This document shows positions 1 through 9,455 of a stretch of 64,000 nucleotides of DNA, piece by piece. Within the stretch, counting starts at the first letter, position 1; the number at the start of each line of letters is the position of its first letter. The DNA comes from an uncultured Bacteroidia bacterium. GTDB lineage: Bacteria > Bacteroidota > Bacteroidia > NS11-12g > UBA955. The DNA lies in contig CALSSY010000003.1 of assembly GCA_943789135.1 (NCBI GenBank), positions 45,822 through 109,821 of the forward strand, given 5' to 3'. The translations under genes were made by a program, and so were the position numbers. The notes below the pieces were generated by a model. That model ran no database searches, was not told the origin of the DNA, and saw only the letters and a list, made by a program, of their open reading frames with translations.

Positions 1-993
1 AATGATATTATGGGCATTTTTATTTCCCCTTATTTCAGCGCAAACATTCGCACTTAACCGATCGGGCAACATTTTACAATTTAATGAAATTGAAATTTCC
101 ATATTGGGATCGTGTTTTGCCAAAAAGGATAAAGCGTCTGCCGATGCCGTGGATACCGCAGCAATTGGAATCTTCGCAATGGTGTCACTGTAATAAGTAA
201 CGCCTGTATGGGGGTGCATATCACAACTATTACTCAAACTTCGTATCAATACGGCTTTTACGCCGTAAGGTGCCGCCCAAATTGCACCATAAACACGTTG
301 AGATACACAGGAACCATAAGCTTTAAATGTTTTGATAAAATCTTCTTCAAAGGGCCTATTCAATAATACTATTTTATCCCGCAGGTTGCCCAAAGCTCCT
401 AGGCTATCCAATTCAGCTTTGTTGCGAATAATCACAATTCTGGCCTTGACCTTTCCTCCGATGCTTCCACCTAATGCCGATACTTCCATTGGAAATAAGG
501 TATTTTCTGGGATCCGATTGTCTACGGTTCTGAAATTTATGTTTTGATTAACCAACCAATTTAAATAACCGCTGCATTCCATTGACGGGTCAGGAGATAA
601 ATTATAAACACTTTTATTTATTTCCAATTGAGATTTTGCAATTTGACCGCTTTCAAGTCTCCCCAATAAAGAAACCAAATACCATGATTGTATAAATAGG
701 GGCTCTCGTTCGCCTCTTTCCCATCGAGGTACCATAACCGGCTGTTTGTAAACCGAATCAAAACCATACGTTTTTAACATGGCTACTGCCCATTCTATGC
801 CTTTTTCGGCCTCATCGGAACCACTTAATCTTGGACCAATATTCTTGCACAATTGTCCCAAACGAGCGTAAGCATGACCACGTAATAGGGCTTCATCATA
901 AATCTTACGAATGAATAAGCTGTCCTGTTGGCTTTGAGCAATTGCAGATACAAAGCTCAATGTCATTAAGAAGACGATAAGGAACCTTTTCAT
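1..993 (-). CDS. M28-family metallopeptidase (carboxypeptidase Q-like), 3' end beyond window
   Basis: The frame is open from an ATG at 993 to the window edge, giving at least 331 residues with no stop. Residues 1-20 form a signal peptide ending near SAIAQS, so the protein is exported. The mature N-terminus has the carboxypeptidase Q-like pattern LCKNIGPRLSGS, then KTYGFDSVYKQPVMVPRW. A PA (protease-associated) insert follows, with ALGGSIGG, a GxxRDKIVLLNRPF segment, GVKAVLIRS and MHPHTGVTYY. The visible part stops at AEIRGNKNAHNII, just before the zinc-binding His-x-Asp motif expected in this family, so the catalytic residues cannot be checked. By family it is a secreted di-zinc exopeptidase that trims peptides. 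The family assignment is fairly sure; the substrate is unknown. Confidence 0.82.
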   Translation of the reverse strand, partial: MKRFLIVFLMTLSFVSAIAQSQQDSLFIRKIYDEALLRGHAYARLGQLCKNIGPRLSGSDEAEKGIEWAVAMLKTYGFDSVYKQPVMVPRWERGEREPLFIQSWYLVSLLGRLESGQIAKSQLEINKSVYNLSPDPSMECSGYLNWLVNQNINFRTVDNRIPENTLFPMEVSALGGSIGGKVKARIVIIRNKAELDSLGALGNLRDKIVLLNRPFEEDFIKTFKAYGSCVSQRVYGAIWAAPYGVKAVLIRSLSNSCDMHPHTGVTYYSDTIAKIPIAAVSTASADALSFLAKHDPNMEISISLNCKMLPDRLSANVCAEIRGNKNAHNII

Positions 994-1043
994 AACCGAT
1001 ACCATTTAACAAAAATAGGTTGTTAATCTTTTATGTGCATATC

Positions 1044-1078
1044 AAAAAAAAAGGCCGCCTTTGAAATAAAGACGGCCT
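1044..1078 (-). terminator. Rho-independent terminator after the 60-residue gene
   Basis: The stem AGGCCG (1052-1057) pairs with CGGCCT (1073-1078) and extends inward as CTTT/AAAG after one mismatch. On the minus strand it is followed by a run of eight or more U. It lies directly after the small minus-strand gene ending at 1098 and before the peptidase start at 993, so it separates the two. Confidence 0.75.
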
Positions 1079-1097
1079 ACTTAAAATTATCATGTTC

Positions 1098-1280
1098 TTA
1101 AATTGGTCTTGTTTTTCGACCACTTCCTTTTATGGCCTCAAGTAAATTACTAATTCGAGACTGTCGGATTTTATACTTCCCTTCCGAATGCCCATCGTGT
1201 TCATTCATACGTGTCATACGCTTTTGAAGTTGGTGAAGTTTTTTAAATAATTTTCCTTTGTCTGATTTTTTCTGGCTCAT
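1098..1280 (-). CDS. Small basic hypothetical protein (60 aa)
   Basis: A 60-residue, very basic and polar protein starting MSQKKSDKGKLFKKLHQL and ending SGRKTRPI. It has no signal peptide or membrane segment, and the first half looks helical. I do not recognise a family. Its main support as a real gene is position: it stands alone on the minus strand and is followed within about 20 bases by a strong intrinsic terminator. The charge pattern would suit a nucleic-acid-binding or ribosome-associated small protein, but that is only inference. Confidence 0.5.
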   Translation of the reverse strand: MSQKKSDKGKLFKKLHQLQKRMTRMNEHDGHSEGKYKIRQSRISNLLEAIKGSGRKTRPI

Positions 1281-1438
1281 AATAGCTGATTTTAAGGTGA
1301 AACAAAATTTATTGTCAAACTCAAATTAGCAAAGTATCGAACCAATTCCAAATTATACAGATAAATTTCAATAATAAACCGCTAAAAAGGACGAATTTAT
1401 TTTGAATTCGTAGTTGAGTTTTTAATGCCCTGAAAACT

Positions 1439-1446
1439 TATATTTG
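1439..1446 (+). promoter_or_regulatory. Bacteroidota -7 promoter element (TATATTTG)
   Basis: TATATTTG matches the Bacteroidota -7 consensus TAnnTTTG. A TTG lies about 22 bases upstream near 1414. It ends 9 bases before the ATG at 1456, implying a very short 5' leader for the beta-propeller gene. The same bases include the TTG at 1444 that would give a longer reading frame, which argues against that upstream start. Confidence 0.4.
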
Positions 1447-1455
1447 TCAATCACC

Positions 1456-4400
1456 ATGAAAGTCAAATACTTCCCGTTGTACATTTCCCTTTTGGGTCTA
1501 ATATCAGTTTCTAAAGCACAAAATCGTCGTATTAATCGCGAAATTTCGGTTGAAACCCTATCCAATTCTGAATGGAAATTTAAAAAGGATGCCATATTAA
1601 CCCACGTTACAAAACGCAATATTGGCCCCGCGGCTACTAGTGGTCGAATTACTGCCATAGCCGTTCCTCATAAAAATCTATATAACAAACCCGATAGAAA
1701 TACGGTATACATCGGTGCAGCAAGTGGAGGAATTTGGAAAAGTGAAAATGGCGGACTTTCATGGAAACCCATTTTTGATAAAATGGATGTACAAAGCATT
1801 GGTGCTTTGGCTATCAATCCACAGAATCCCGATGAAATTTGGGCGGGAACAGGAGAAGGAAATCCCAGAAACAGTCACAATTCGGGTAAAGGTATTTATC
1901 GCAGCTTAGACGGGGGCAAAACATGGAAATGTATGGGACTAGAGGCAACCCGTAACATTCATCGCATCGTAATTAATCCTAATAATCCCAAACAGTTGTT
2001 TGTAGCTGCATTTGGCAGTATATGGGGCTCACATCCCGAAAGAGGGGTTTACAGAAGTAACGATGGAGGTGAAAATTGGGAGCGCGTATTATTCAATAAT
2101 AACTCTACCGGATGTGCCGAACTAATAATGGATCCTCAAAATCCTCAAAAACTATTTGCGGCACTTTATGATTTTGAAAGGAAACCATGGACCTTCAGAA
2201 GCGGTGGAAGCGGAAGTGGACTTCATGTTACCTACGATGGAGGTAATACCTGGAAAAGGTTAAGTTCCGATAACGGTCTTCCCAAAGGAGAATTGGGCAG
2301 AATTGGTTTGGCCATTCCCAAATCAAATACCAAAAGGGTTTATGCCATAATTGAAGCAAATAAATCAGGATTTTACCGAAGCAACGACGGTGGAGAACAT
2401 TGGCGATTTGTAACCGATCATGAAAATGCAGGAAATAGACCTTTTTATTACCATGAAATCTATGCCCATCCAGAAATTGAAGATCGCGTGTATTCCATTT
2501 GGTCTCAAGTAAGCTACAGCCGAGATGCTGGTGAACATTGGGATATCCTAGCAAATTGGGGAACCATTCATCCCGACCATCAAGCATTTTTAATTCACCC
2601 TGAAGATCCAGATTATATCATTAACGGTAACGACGGGGGTATTGCAATTTCTTACGATGGCGGTAAAACCTGGAGATTTGCCGAAAATATTCCGGTTGGA
2701 CAATTTTATCATATTGATGTCGATAATCAAGTTCCGTACAACGTTTACGGCGGTTTACAAGACAATGGTAGTTGGATTGGACCCGCATTTCATTGGAAAA
2801 ACGGTCCTATAAAAAACCACGAATGGCAGGAAGTATTGTTTGGAGATGGTTTTGATGTGGCTCCAATACCCAACAAACCAGGGGAAGGTTATGCGATGTG
2901 GCAAGGTGGTAATGTTTACCATTATAATGTGAATACCCACCAAAACGAACCTATCAAACCGCAACATCCCGAAGGAAAACATCTGCGTTTCAATTGGAAT
3001 GCCGGTATGTCCGTAGACCCCCATAATCCAAATGGTTTGTATTTTGGAAGTCAATATTTACACTATTCAACCGATAATGGTAAGAGTTGGAAGATTATCA
3101 GCCCTGACTTAACTACAAACGATTCGAGTAAATTACATCAAGCCAAAAGTGGTGGTTTAACCGTAGATGCTACCGGCGCTGAGAATTACTGCAGCATCAT
3201 TAGCATTGGTGTAGCGGGTAAAGTGAAAGATATCATTTGGATTGGTACCGATGATGGCAACATTCAACGAACCACAAATGGAGGTAAAGACTGGGAACTG
3301 GTTTCCAAAAACATTAAGGGATTACCCGCAAATGCTTGGATTCCCTACCTATGGGTTTCTGCTGATGGTTCAGAATGTTGGGCCGTTGCCAATAATTACC
3401 GCCAAAACGATTGGAAATCTTATTTATTTGTAAGCACCGATGGCGGTAAAAATTGGAAGAACACCACAGAAAATGATAATATCCAATTTGAAGGTATCCA
3501 CCAAGAAATGGGTTATGTTCGGTGTGTACTTCCTAGTCCTAACGATAAAAACTTGGTGTTTTTAGGAAGTGATCGTGGTTTATGGGTGAGTTTCAATCGC
3601 GGTCAAAAATGGCATAAATGGACACAAGGATTCCCTTCTGTTCCCGTATCCGATCTGAAAATCAACAACCAATTTCAAGATTTAATTGTTGGAACTTTTG
3701 GACGGGGCGTTTGGGTTTTTGATGATATTAGACCTTTGTACAAACTTTGCCATCCAATCTCTGATTTTAAGATTCCTTTAGAAATTGAGCACACCTCTAA
3801 AGGCTATTTGGCTAACTTTATGAGCAATTCGGGTCAACATTATCAAACCGCAGACTTATTCGGGGCGCCCAACAAAAACACGGATGTGCGTATTCATATG
3901 TTTATTGACTCACATTTGATTTCGCCAAAGAATAAAATCAAACTCGTAGGTGAGATATACGACAGCAACAATCAGCGGATTCGCAAACATCATTTCGCTT
4001 TTGACACAGCTGGTTACCACGTTATAAATTGGCGTATGATTCGCGATGGCGTGCGCTTTCCATCACATGGAAACACCCAAAAAGATAGCACATTGCCTGC
4101 TGGAATGAAGGTTGCTCCTGGCACGTATAAAATAGTAATACGCAATGAAGGCGATACCTTAAAGTTCAATACTATGGTGGCATGCGATGTTGTTAATTCA
4201 AATCAAACAGAATGGGACAATAACGCGTACCAAGAAAAATTAAAATACGATTCCATTCTCAATGTGTCTATTAGCAAAGCCTATTGGGCTTTCGAATCCT
4301 TAAAAACAGCTCAAGAAAACCTCAAAACCATCCAAAACTTGCACTTCAACACCGACGGCATTAAAAAGGAAACACTGGAAGAGGCAAAACCGCTACTTAA

Positions 4401-4686
4401 AGAAATAGAAGCCTTAAAATTGCAATTTATGTTGCCAGAAGGATACCGCTATTATGAAGAAAGCACGGTACGCTTGAATGATGTTTTACACGATGCACAC
4501 GGGCTTCTGCATCAAACAAGTACGGTTACCGAAAATGGTAAAGTAGCCATCTTAAATGCACAAAGAGCCAGTTCTAAACTTTGCGATGAAATCGATCTTT
4601 TCATGAATAAAAAGTGCAATCCTTTTATTGAAAAGTTAGCTTCCTACCCCAGTGAAATACGTTGGGTTAAACCCATCAACAAATAA
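1456..4686 (+). CDS. Secreted BNR/VPS10-type beta-propeller protein (annotated 'glycosyl hydrolase' family)
   Basis: A 1,076-residue exported protein. I start at ATG 1456 because it gives a clean signal peptide (MKVKYFPLYISLLGLISVSK-AQ); a TTG 12 bases upstream only adds four residues in front. The first ~750 residues contain many Asp-box/BNR-type repeats of the form S-x-D-G-G-x-x-W (KSENGGLSW, RSLDGGKTWK, RSNDGGEHWR, VSTDGGKNW), the signature of sortilin/VPS10 and sialidase-like beta-propellers. The last ~300 residues form a beta-rich module and a helical tail seen in large Bacteroidota proteins of this type. No T9SS tail is visible. Proteins of this architecture are often labelled glycosyl hydrolase without biochemical proof. 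The propeller is certain; enzymatic activity is not. Confidence 0.8.
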   Translation: MKVKYFPLYISLLGLISVSKAQNRRINREISVETLSNSEWKFKKDAILTHVTKRNIGPAATSGRITAIAVPHKNLYNKPDRNTVYIGAASGGIWKSENGGLSWKPIFDKMDVQSIGALAINPQNPDEIWAGTGEGNPRNSHNSGKGIYRSLDGGKTWKCMGLEATRNIHRIVINPNNPKQLFVAAFGSIWGSHPERGVYRSNDGGENWERVLFNNNSTGCAELIMDPQNPQKLFAALYDFERKPWTFRSGGSGSGLHVTYDGGNTWKRLSSDNGLPKGELGRIGLAIPKSNTKRVYAIIEANKSGFYRSNDGGEHWRFVTDHENAGNRPFYYHEIYAHPEIEDRVYSIWSQVSYSRDAGEHWDILANWGTIHPDHQAFLIHPEDPDYIINGNDGGIAISYDGGKTWRFAENIPVGQFYHIDVDNQVPYNVYGGLQDNGSWIGPAFHWKNGPIKNHEWQEVLFGDGFDVAPIPNKPGEGYAMWQGGNVYHYNVNTHQNEPIKPQHPEGKHLRFNWNAGMSVDPHNPNGLYFGSQYLHYSTDNGKSWKIISPDLTTNDSSKLHQAKSGGLTVDATGAENYCSIISIGVAGKVKDIIWIGTDDGNIQRTTNGGKDWELVSKNIKGLPANAWIPYLWVSADGSECWAVANNYRQNDWKSYLFVSTDGGKNWKNTTENDNIQFEGIHQEMGYVRCVLPSPNDKNLVFLGSDRGLWVSFNRGQKWHKWTQGFPSVPVSDLKINNQFQDLIVGTFGRGVWVFDDIRPLYKLCHPISDFKIPLEIEHTSKGYLANFMSNSGQHYQTADLFGAPNKNTDVRIHMFIDSHLISPKNKIKLVGEIYDSNNQRIRKHHFAFDTAGYHVINWRMIRDGVRFPSHGNTQKDSTLPAGMKVAPGTYKIVIRNEGDTLKFNTMVACDVVNSNQTEWDNNAYQEKLKYDSILNVSISKAYWAFESLKTAQENLKTIQNLHFNTDGIKKETLEEAKPLLKEIEALKLQFMLPEGYRYYEESTVRLNDVLHDAHGLLHQTSTVTENGKVAILNAQRASSKLCDEIDLFMNKKCNPFIEKLASYPSEIRWVKPINK

Positions 4687-4738
4687 ATTATGATGATAAA
4701 CAAACACGGACAGATTGGGGTTTCCCTATCTTCGTGAG

Positions 4739-6271
4739 ATGTTTCGAATTGTCTTTATTTTTACCGCCTTAATACTTAAAAGCAGTGCGGTTTTTTCTCA
4801 AAGTGCCCTTTACCCTAGTAATGGAACCTTGTTTGATGATAAACTACATTCCATTAATATCATTATTCCAGAAAATGATTTTACAGCACTCCAACATCCC
4901 GATAGTTTATGGAATAACAAACGGTACCCCATAACCTTCGTTTACGATGAAAAAGACACTGTAAAACAAGCTACCATTAGGCTTAAAGGTAATACATCTC
5001 GTTCTTCCGCTAAAAAATCCCTCCGCATAGATTTCGATAAGATCATTGATAATCAAACCTATCAAGACCTGGAGACCATTTACATCCATGGAAATCACAA
5101 TGATGCATCTATGATGAGAGAATTTTTATCGGCTTATGTTATGCGTCAAATGGGTGTTCCATGCAATCGCGCAAACCATGTTAAACTTTACATAAACGGC
5201 GAATACTACGGGTTGCGCAGCTTGGTTGAATATGTAGATAAAGATTTTTTAAAAACACGATTTGGAACCAACAAAGGGAATAACTACAAGTGCACCTGGC
5301 CTGCAGATTTAGCTTGGTTAGGCAGTTCTGAACAAAGCTATAAAGATGTCATCAATCCCTCACCCGAAAGAGAGCGTGCCTATGATTTGAAAACAAACGA
5401 AGATGAAGATGATTACAGCCGTTTGGTTTCCCTTATTGACCTAATAAATAATCGCCAAAATGAAAGTTCCTTCTCACAAGAAATTGAAGCCATCTTTAAC
5501 GTAGATGGTTACCTTAAAGCCCTTGCTGCAGAAGTTCTTATTGGACATTGGGATAATTACTACTATAACAAAAACAACTACTTCATTTACGATCACCCCA
5601 ATACCGGTAAATTTACGTATATCCCTTACGATATGGATAACACCTATGGGGTTCAATGGGGTGTTAACGATATTAATAAACGTAATATACATAATTGGGG
5701 AAATTCAAATGTAAACGCCCCACTTACTGAGTCAATATTGGCCCAAAGCGCCTACAAAAAGCAGTTTGAAGGATATATTTTCCAGGCTATTGAAACATTC
5801 TATAACGAGAAACATATGTTTCCACTTGTAGATTCTTTATATCAAAAATTAGAAAATGCCATTAGCTTAGATCCTCAATATCGCGGCGAATTACCTTCTA
5901 CCTACGGTTATACGGTTAACGATTGGAAAAACAGCATCGATAAAGGCTTGGGAGATCACAATACCTATGGCATCAAACCTTTTATTGCAGAAAGAGTTAA
6001 GAGTGCGAAAGAGCAATTCCTTTTCAACCATTCTTTAAACACCCTAAACAAGCAAGAATTTACGGTTTTCCCCAATCCCGGAAATTCAACATTCTCCATA
6101 AAAACCAATAGCAACAAGCCGCTGCAATTGCAAATAAAAGACGTAAACGGTTCTTGTATAAGAGAAGTCCAATTACATAATTTAGAAACATTTGACGCAT
6201 CCGAATTGAGTCCTGGTGTTTACTTTATTAGCAATGAGTCGAGTGTTATTAAATGGATAAAATCCATGTAA
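4739..6271 (+). CDS. CotH-family secreted protein with T9SS type A sorting domain
   Basis: A 510-residue exported protein. The ATG at 4739 is preferred over an upstream TTG at 4715 because it places a signal peptide (MFRIVFIFTALILKSSAVFS) at the N-terminus. The body carries CotH family marks: IRLKGNTSRSSAKKSLRIDF near residue 90, the YIPYDMDNTYG motif near residue 300, and long aromatic/Asn-rich segments. CotH proteins are kinase-fold proteins first known from spore coats. The last ~75 residues (FTVFPNPGNSTFSIK... to LSPGVYFI) are a T9SS type A C-terminal sorting domain, so the protein should cross the outer membrane by T9SS. It follows the propeller gene by about 50 bases and may be co-transcribed. 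Confidence 0.86.
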   Translation: MFRIVFIFTALILKSSAVFSQSALYPSNGTLFDDKLHSINIIIPENDFTALQHPDSLWNNKRYPITFVYDEKDTVKQATIRLKGNTSRSSAKKSLRIDFDKIIDNQTYQDLETIYIHGNHNDASMMREFLSAYVMRQMGVPCNRANHVKLYINGEYYGLRSLVEYVDKDFLKTRFGTNKGNNYKCTWPADLAWLGSSEQSYKDVINPSPERERAYDLKTNEDEDDYSRLVSLIDLINNRQNESSFSQEIEAIFNVDGYLKALAAEVLIGHWDNYYYNKNNYFIYDHPNTGKFTYIPYDMDNTYGVQWGVNDINKRNIHNWGNSNVNAPLTESILAQSAYKKQFEGYIFQAIETFYNEKHMFPLVDSLYQKLENAISLDPQYRGELPSTYGYTVNDWKNSIDKGLGDHNTYGIKPFIAERVKSAKEQFLFNHSLNTLNKQEFTVFPNPGNSTFSIKTNSNKPLQLQIKDVNGSCIREVQLHNLETFDASELSPGVYFISNESSVIKWIKSM

Positions 6272-6416
6272 TAACAACAAAATTAAATACGCGCTTATTT
6301 AATTAAAGTAATTTGAAATTCATGGATGTTTTTCCATGAGAAAATCGATTTATGTGACATTTGTCATAATTTTTTATCTTACAATTATTGAAATTGCATG
6401 AATAATTATACCCCCT

Positions 6417-8010
6417 ATGAAGAAATCCGTATCGTTTATCTTAGCATTCCTTTCAATTGGCTTTATCTTTTCCCAATGGAATTATAGAGTTGAAATTATT
6501 GCTGAATCTTTTGAGAATTTACCTGCCCTGCATTCATATGCTATGGCTCAAAGCCAAAATGAATATCTGATAATTGGTGGCCGTAAAGATGGCATACATC
6601 CGAGACAACCTTTTGCTGCCTTTGACGAAACCGACAAAAACACGAGAATGTACGTAATTAACCCAGTCACCAAACAAGTTTGGGGTAAAGATCTCAATGG
6701 GTTAAATGCCATGATTGTAGAACAATTGAGCAGCACGAACATGAACTTTCATCAAGTAGAAGATACCTTATTTATCGTTGGAGGTTATGGGTATTCTACA
6801 ACAGCTGCGGATCATAAAACCTATGAATATTTAACCACAATTTCGGTTGATGGAATTATAAACGCTATAAAAAAACCAATCCGATATTAGCGCGTTCATC
6901 AAACAAATTAAATTCGACAAATTTGCTGTCACGGGTGGCCATTTAACCCATATGAATAAGCAATTTTATTTAGTGGGTGGACACAGATTTGATGGTCGAT
7001 ACAACCCAATGGGACATTCTACCTATACCCAGGAATATACGCATGAAGTTAGGATCTTCAAAATAAACAACAGTGGGAATAACCCAGTAGTATACGATTA
7101 TTCAGCCATACACGATGAAAACCATCTTCGCAGAAGAGATTATAACCTGGTTCCTCAAATTTTCCCAAACGGTAAGAAAGGGTTTTTAATTTCTTCAGGC
7201 GTTTTCCAAAAGGGCGCCGATTTGCCCTTTTTATATCCGGTGCAAATTCACGATACAACGATTACCGCGATTACTGATTTTAATCAGTATTTATCTAACT
7301 ATCACAGTGCGTCTGTTGCACTTTATGATACAAAAAACAAAGACATGCACTCGCTATTTCTTGGCGGATTATCACAATATAATTATGAAAACGAAAAGCT
7401 TATCAAAGATGATTTGGTACCTTTTGTTAAAACCATAAGTTTGGTAACTCAGTCAAAAAATGGCGATTATTCCGAATATAAACTGAATGAATCCATGCCT
7501 GCACTTTTAGGAAGTGGAGCTGAATTCCTAACGAATCCAAATCTGCCTAGAATCGATGATGAAATTATTGATTTAAATTCCATAACTGCAGATTCTGTTG
7601 TTTTGGGGTATGTATTTGGTGGAATTCGCAGTGAGGACCCGAATCCTTTTGCGAATAATAACATCTCCCAAACCATGGCAAACCCGGTACTTTATAAGGT
7701 ACGTCTCATTAAAGACGCCCAAGCAGATACTCGCTACCTGCAACAGATTCCAGATGTAAAAGTGTACCCAAATCCTAATGAAACCGGAAATGTAAATGTA
7801 TCTTTTCCGTTCTCCTTGTCTAAGGCCGAGGTATATATTTATAATTCTTTAGGTGTGCTTTTACAAGAATCACATTTAGACCAGCAGAGTGATAGTCAAT
7901 TTAAATTTACTATAGACAGCTCTATTCCCGCGCAAATGTTATTCGTTCAAATAAAAGGAGACGACGGCCAGATTTATCGCAAAACTATTGTTTACAAGAA
8001 TTTGCAATAA
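6417..8010 (+). pseudogene. Kelch-like secreted protein with T9SS tail, split by one frameshift
   Basis: Two adjacent frames make one protein. The first (6417-6890) begins with a signal peptide (MKKSVSFILAFLSIGFIFS) and kelch-like blades (EYLIIGGR, TLFIVGGYGY). The second, open from about 6871 to 8010, continues with AVTGGHLTHMNKQFYLVGGH and further GG-containing blades, then ends in a T9SS type A domain (VKVYPNPNETGNVNVSF). The frames join cleanly if one A is removed from the seven-A run at 6869-6875, giving an unbroken ~530-residue product. Without that change the first half stops at 6890 and the second lacks an export signal. Domain type is clear; whether the break is real or a read error is open. 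Confidence 0.75.
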
Positions 8011-8041
8011 TTACGATTTCAACTCTAGAACCAAGTGAACG

Positions 8042-9373
8042 TTATTGAATCATAATTCGATGCGTTTCGTGGCCAATTTTTAGCAAATATAAACCCTTGC
8101 TCAAGCCATCTAGGTTCAATCGATATGAATTATGGGAATGGCGGAATACATTGATATTTAACTGAACGCCTGTGTATCCAAATAATTGTATGGACTGCTC
8201 AGGCGCTTCGGTAATCACCCATAATAAATCCGAAGCCGGATTTGGAAAAACTCGGCTATGTTTTGAAATAGTTCGTATGTGAGTGTTATTACCACTCGTA
8301 TCCAAGACCTCTTGTGCCTTCTCTACTTCTCTTAGCGTTGCTTCAAAACATGGTGCGAAACTTTTACCTTCATCATAAACTTGATCGGGTAATAGCACAT
8401 ACTCCTTTTTAATATCTTCCTCCGCAAACAGCTCCAGTGTGCCTGAATTACTTCCTTTATTCCCATATCCCATGAGAACATTGCCTGCCTTTAATTTCGT
8501 TTGGTAGGATTTCAAATTTGCGTCTCCACCCAGTTTTTCTAAAGCATCTTGAACCTTCGGGTTGGTTAAATCAACCGGGTTTCGGCTGGAATGAGAAATA
8601 AATACATGATCGCCTGGATTCACGGCATCTATCAGATCTACGAAGGCTTGAATATGTTGGGTATCGTTAAAATCAAAATGGTAATAAACTTGCTCGTTTT
8701 TGGAGTGTCCGAAACTCTTCCACTTCCTTCCATCCGCGCATAAAGGTGTTTGACCAAGAACATGTGTAGGTTCTAATGAAGATCTATCTATCACAACCAC
8801 ATCAAATCCCGTCTTACAAGTTGTGGAATAATGCAATATTTTATTGGCTGTGGTCCAAAACCGAATCCCATCATCCGAAAGATTTCCTACGAGGAAAACT
8901 TGTTTAAACGGACATGGATTCTGGTCCAATGGGTACACATCCGACTCCCGATCAACACCTCCAGTATCGGAATAAAACAGCCTTACATTGGTGCACATTA
9001 TTTCTTGAGGAATATCGCTGTAATTCTGTACCGTGACGAATTCTTGAGAATCCCCAGGGTAAATATCAAAATCAAAAGAAACCCGTTGGGTTGTTCTTCT
9101 ATTAAAATTCACATTTCTTCCTGAAAAATTGCCTGTTTTGGTAACGGTTCCGAGTCCAATTCCCAAGTCGGCAGGCCAAAAAACCATCAGTTCTGTATTA
9201 TGAAACCACGTACATATTATGGCTCCTGCATTAATTGGCTGGTCTGTTTGATTCACAACATAATAAATCATTGAATCTTTCTGTAATCGAATACCCAACC
9301 TAAAATCTTGCCCTACTGAGGTTTTTGCCAAAAGGAACAAAAACACACAAATCCAATTCCTGAATCTTAACAT
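8042..9373 (-). CDS. Secreted protein with FAM3/ILEI-like domain and T9SS type A sorting domain
   Basis: A 443-residue exported protein. I use the ATG at 9373, which gives the signal peptide MLRFRNWICVFLFLLAKTSV, rather than the start 14 codons upstream. The middle part (roughly residues 185-330) reads GFDVVVIDRSS, then AFVDLIDAVNPGDHVFIS, DALEKLGGDANL and NVLMGYGNKG. This resembles the interleukin-like EMT inducer (FAM3/ILEI/GG-lectin) fold, also found in some T9SS sortase-like PorU2 proteins. The C-terminus (VFPNPASDLLWV to LSKGLYLLKIG) is a type A T9SS sorting domain. It stands convergent to the kelch gene and divergent from dtd. Export is sure, the ILEI assignment is moderate, and the function is unknown. 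Confidence 0.72.
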   Translation of the reverse strand: MLRFRNWICVFLFLLAKTSVGQDFRLGIRLQKDSMIYYVVNQTDQPINAGAIICTWFHNTELMVFWPADLGIGLGTVTKTGNFSGRNVNFNRRTTQRVSFDFDIYPGDSQEFVTVQNYSDIPQEIMCTNVRLFYSDTGGVDRESDVYPLDQNPCPFKQVFLVGNLSDDGIRFWTTANKILHYSTTCKTGFDVVVIDRSSLEPTHVLGQTPLCADGRKWKSFGHSKNEQVYYHFDFNDTQHIQAFVDLIDAVNPGDHVFISHSSRNPVDLTNPKVQDALEKLGGDANLKSYQTKLKAGNVLMGYGNKGSNSGTLELFAEEDIKKEYVLLPDQVYDEGKSFAPCFEATLREVEKAQEVLDTSGNNTHIRTISKHSRVFPNPASDLLWVITEAPEQSIQLFGYTGVQLNINVFRHSHNSYRLNLDGLSKGLYLLKIGHETHRIMIQ

Positions 9374-9443
9374 AAACTGCTTACCAAAATTAGATTTTAA
9401 ATCAAGAATTAACAAGGGGTTCTATACAAATCATCGGCTTTTG

Positions 9444-9451
9444 TACATTTG
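9444..9451 (+). promoter_or_regulatory. Bacteroidota -7 promoter element upstream of dtd
   Basis: TACATTTG fits TAnnTTTG and ends four bases before the dtd ATG at 9456. If used, transcription would begin at or next to the start codon, giving a leaderless or nearly leaderless mRNA. No good -33 TTTG is visible at the usual distance. Confidence 0.4.
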
Positions 9452-9455
9452 TGTA

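Noticed and set aside
1444..1455. TTG start upstream of the propeller gene
   Set aside because: It lies inside the likely -7 promoter element and would add residues before a clean signal peptide.
6321..6338. CATGGA...TCCATG hairpin after the CotH gene as a terminator
   Set aside because: The stem is only six pairs and no U tract follows.
6869..6875. Programmed ribosomal frameshift at the kelch gene
   Set aside because: The needed shift is +1, while an A-run would favour -1 slippage, and no stimulatory structure is evident; slippage or read error is more likely.
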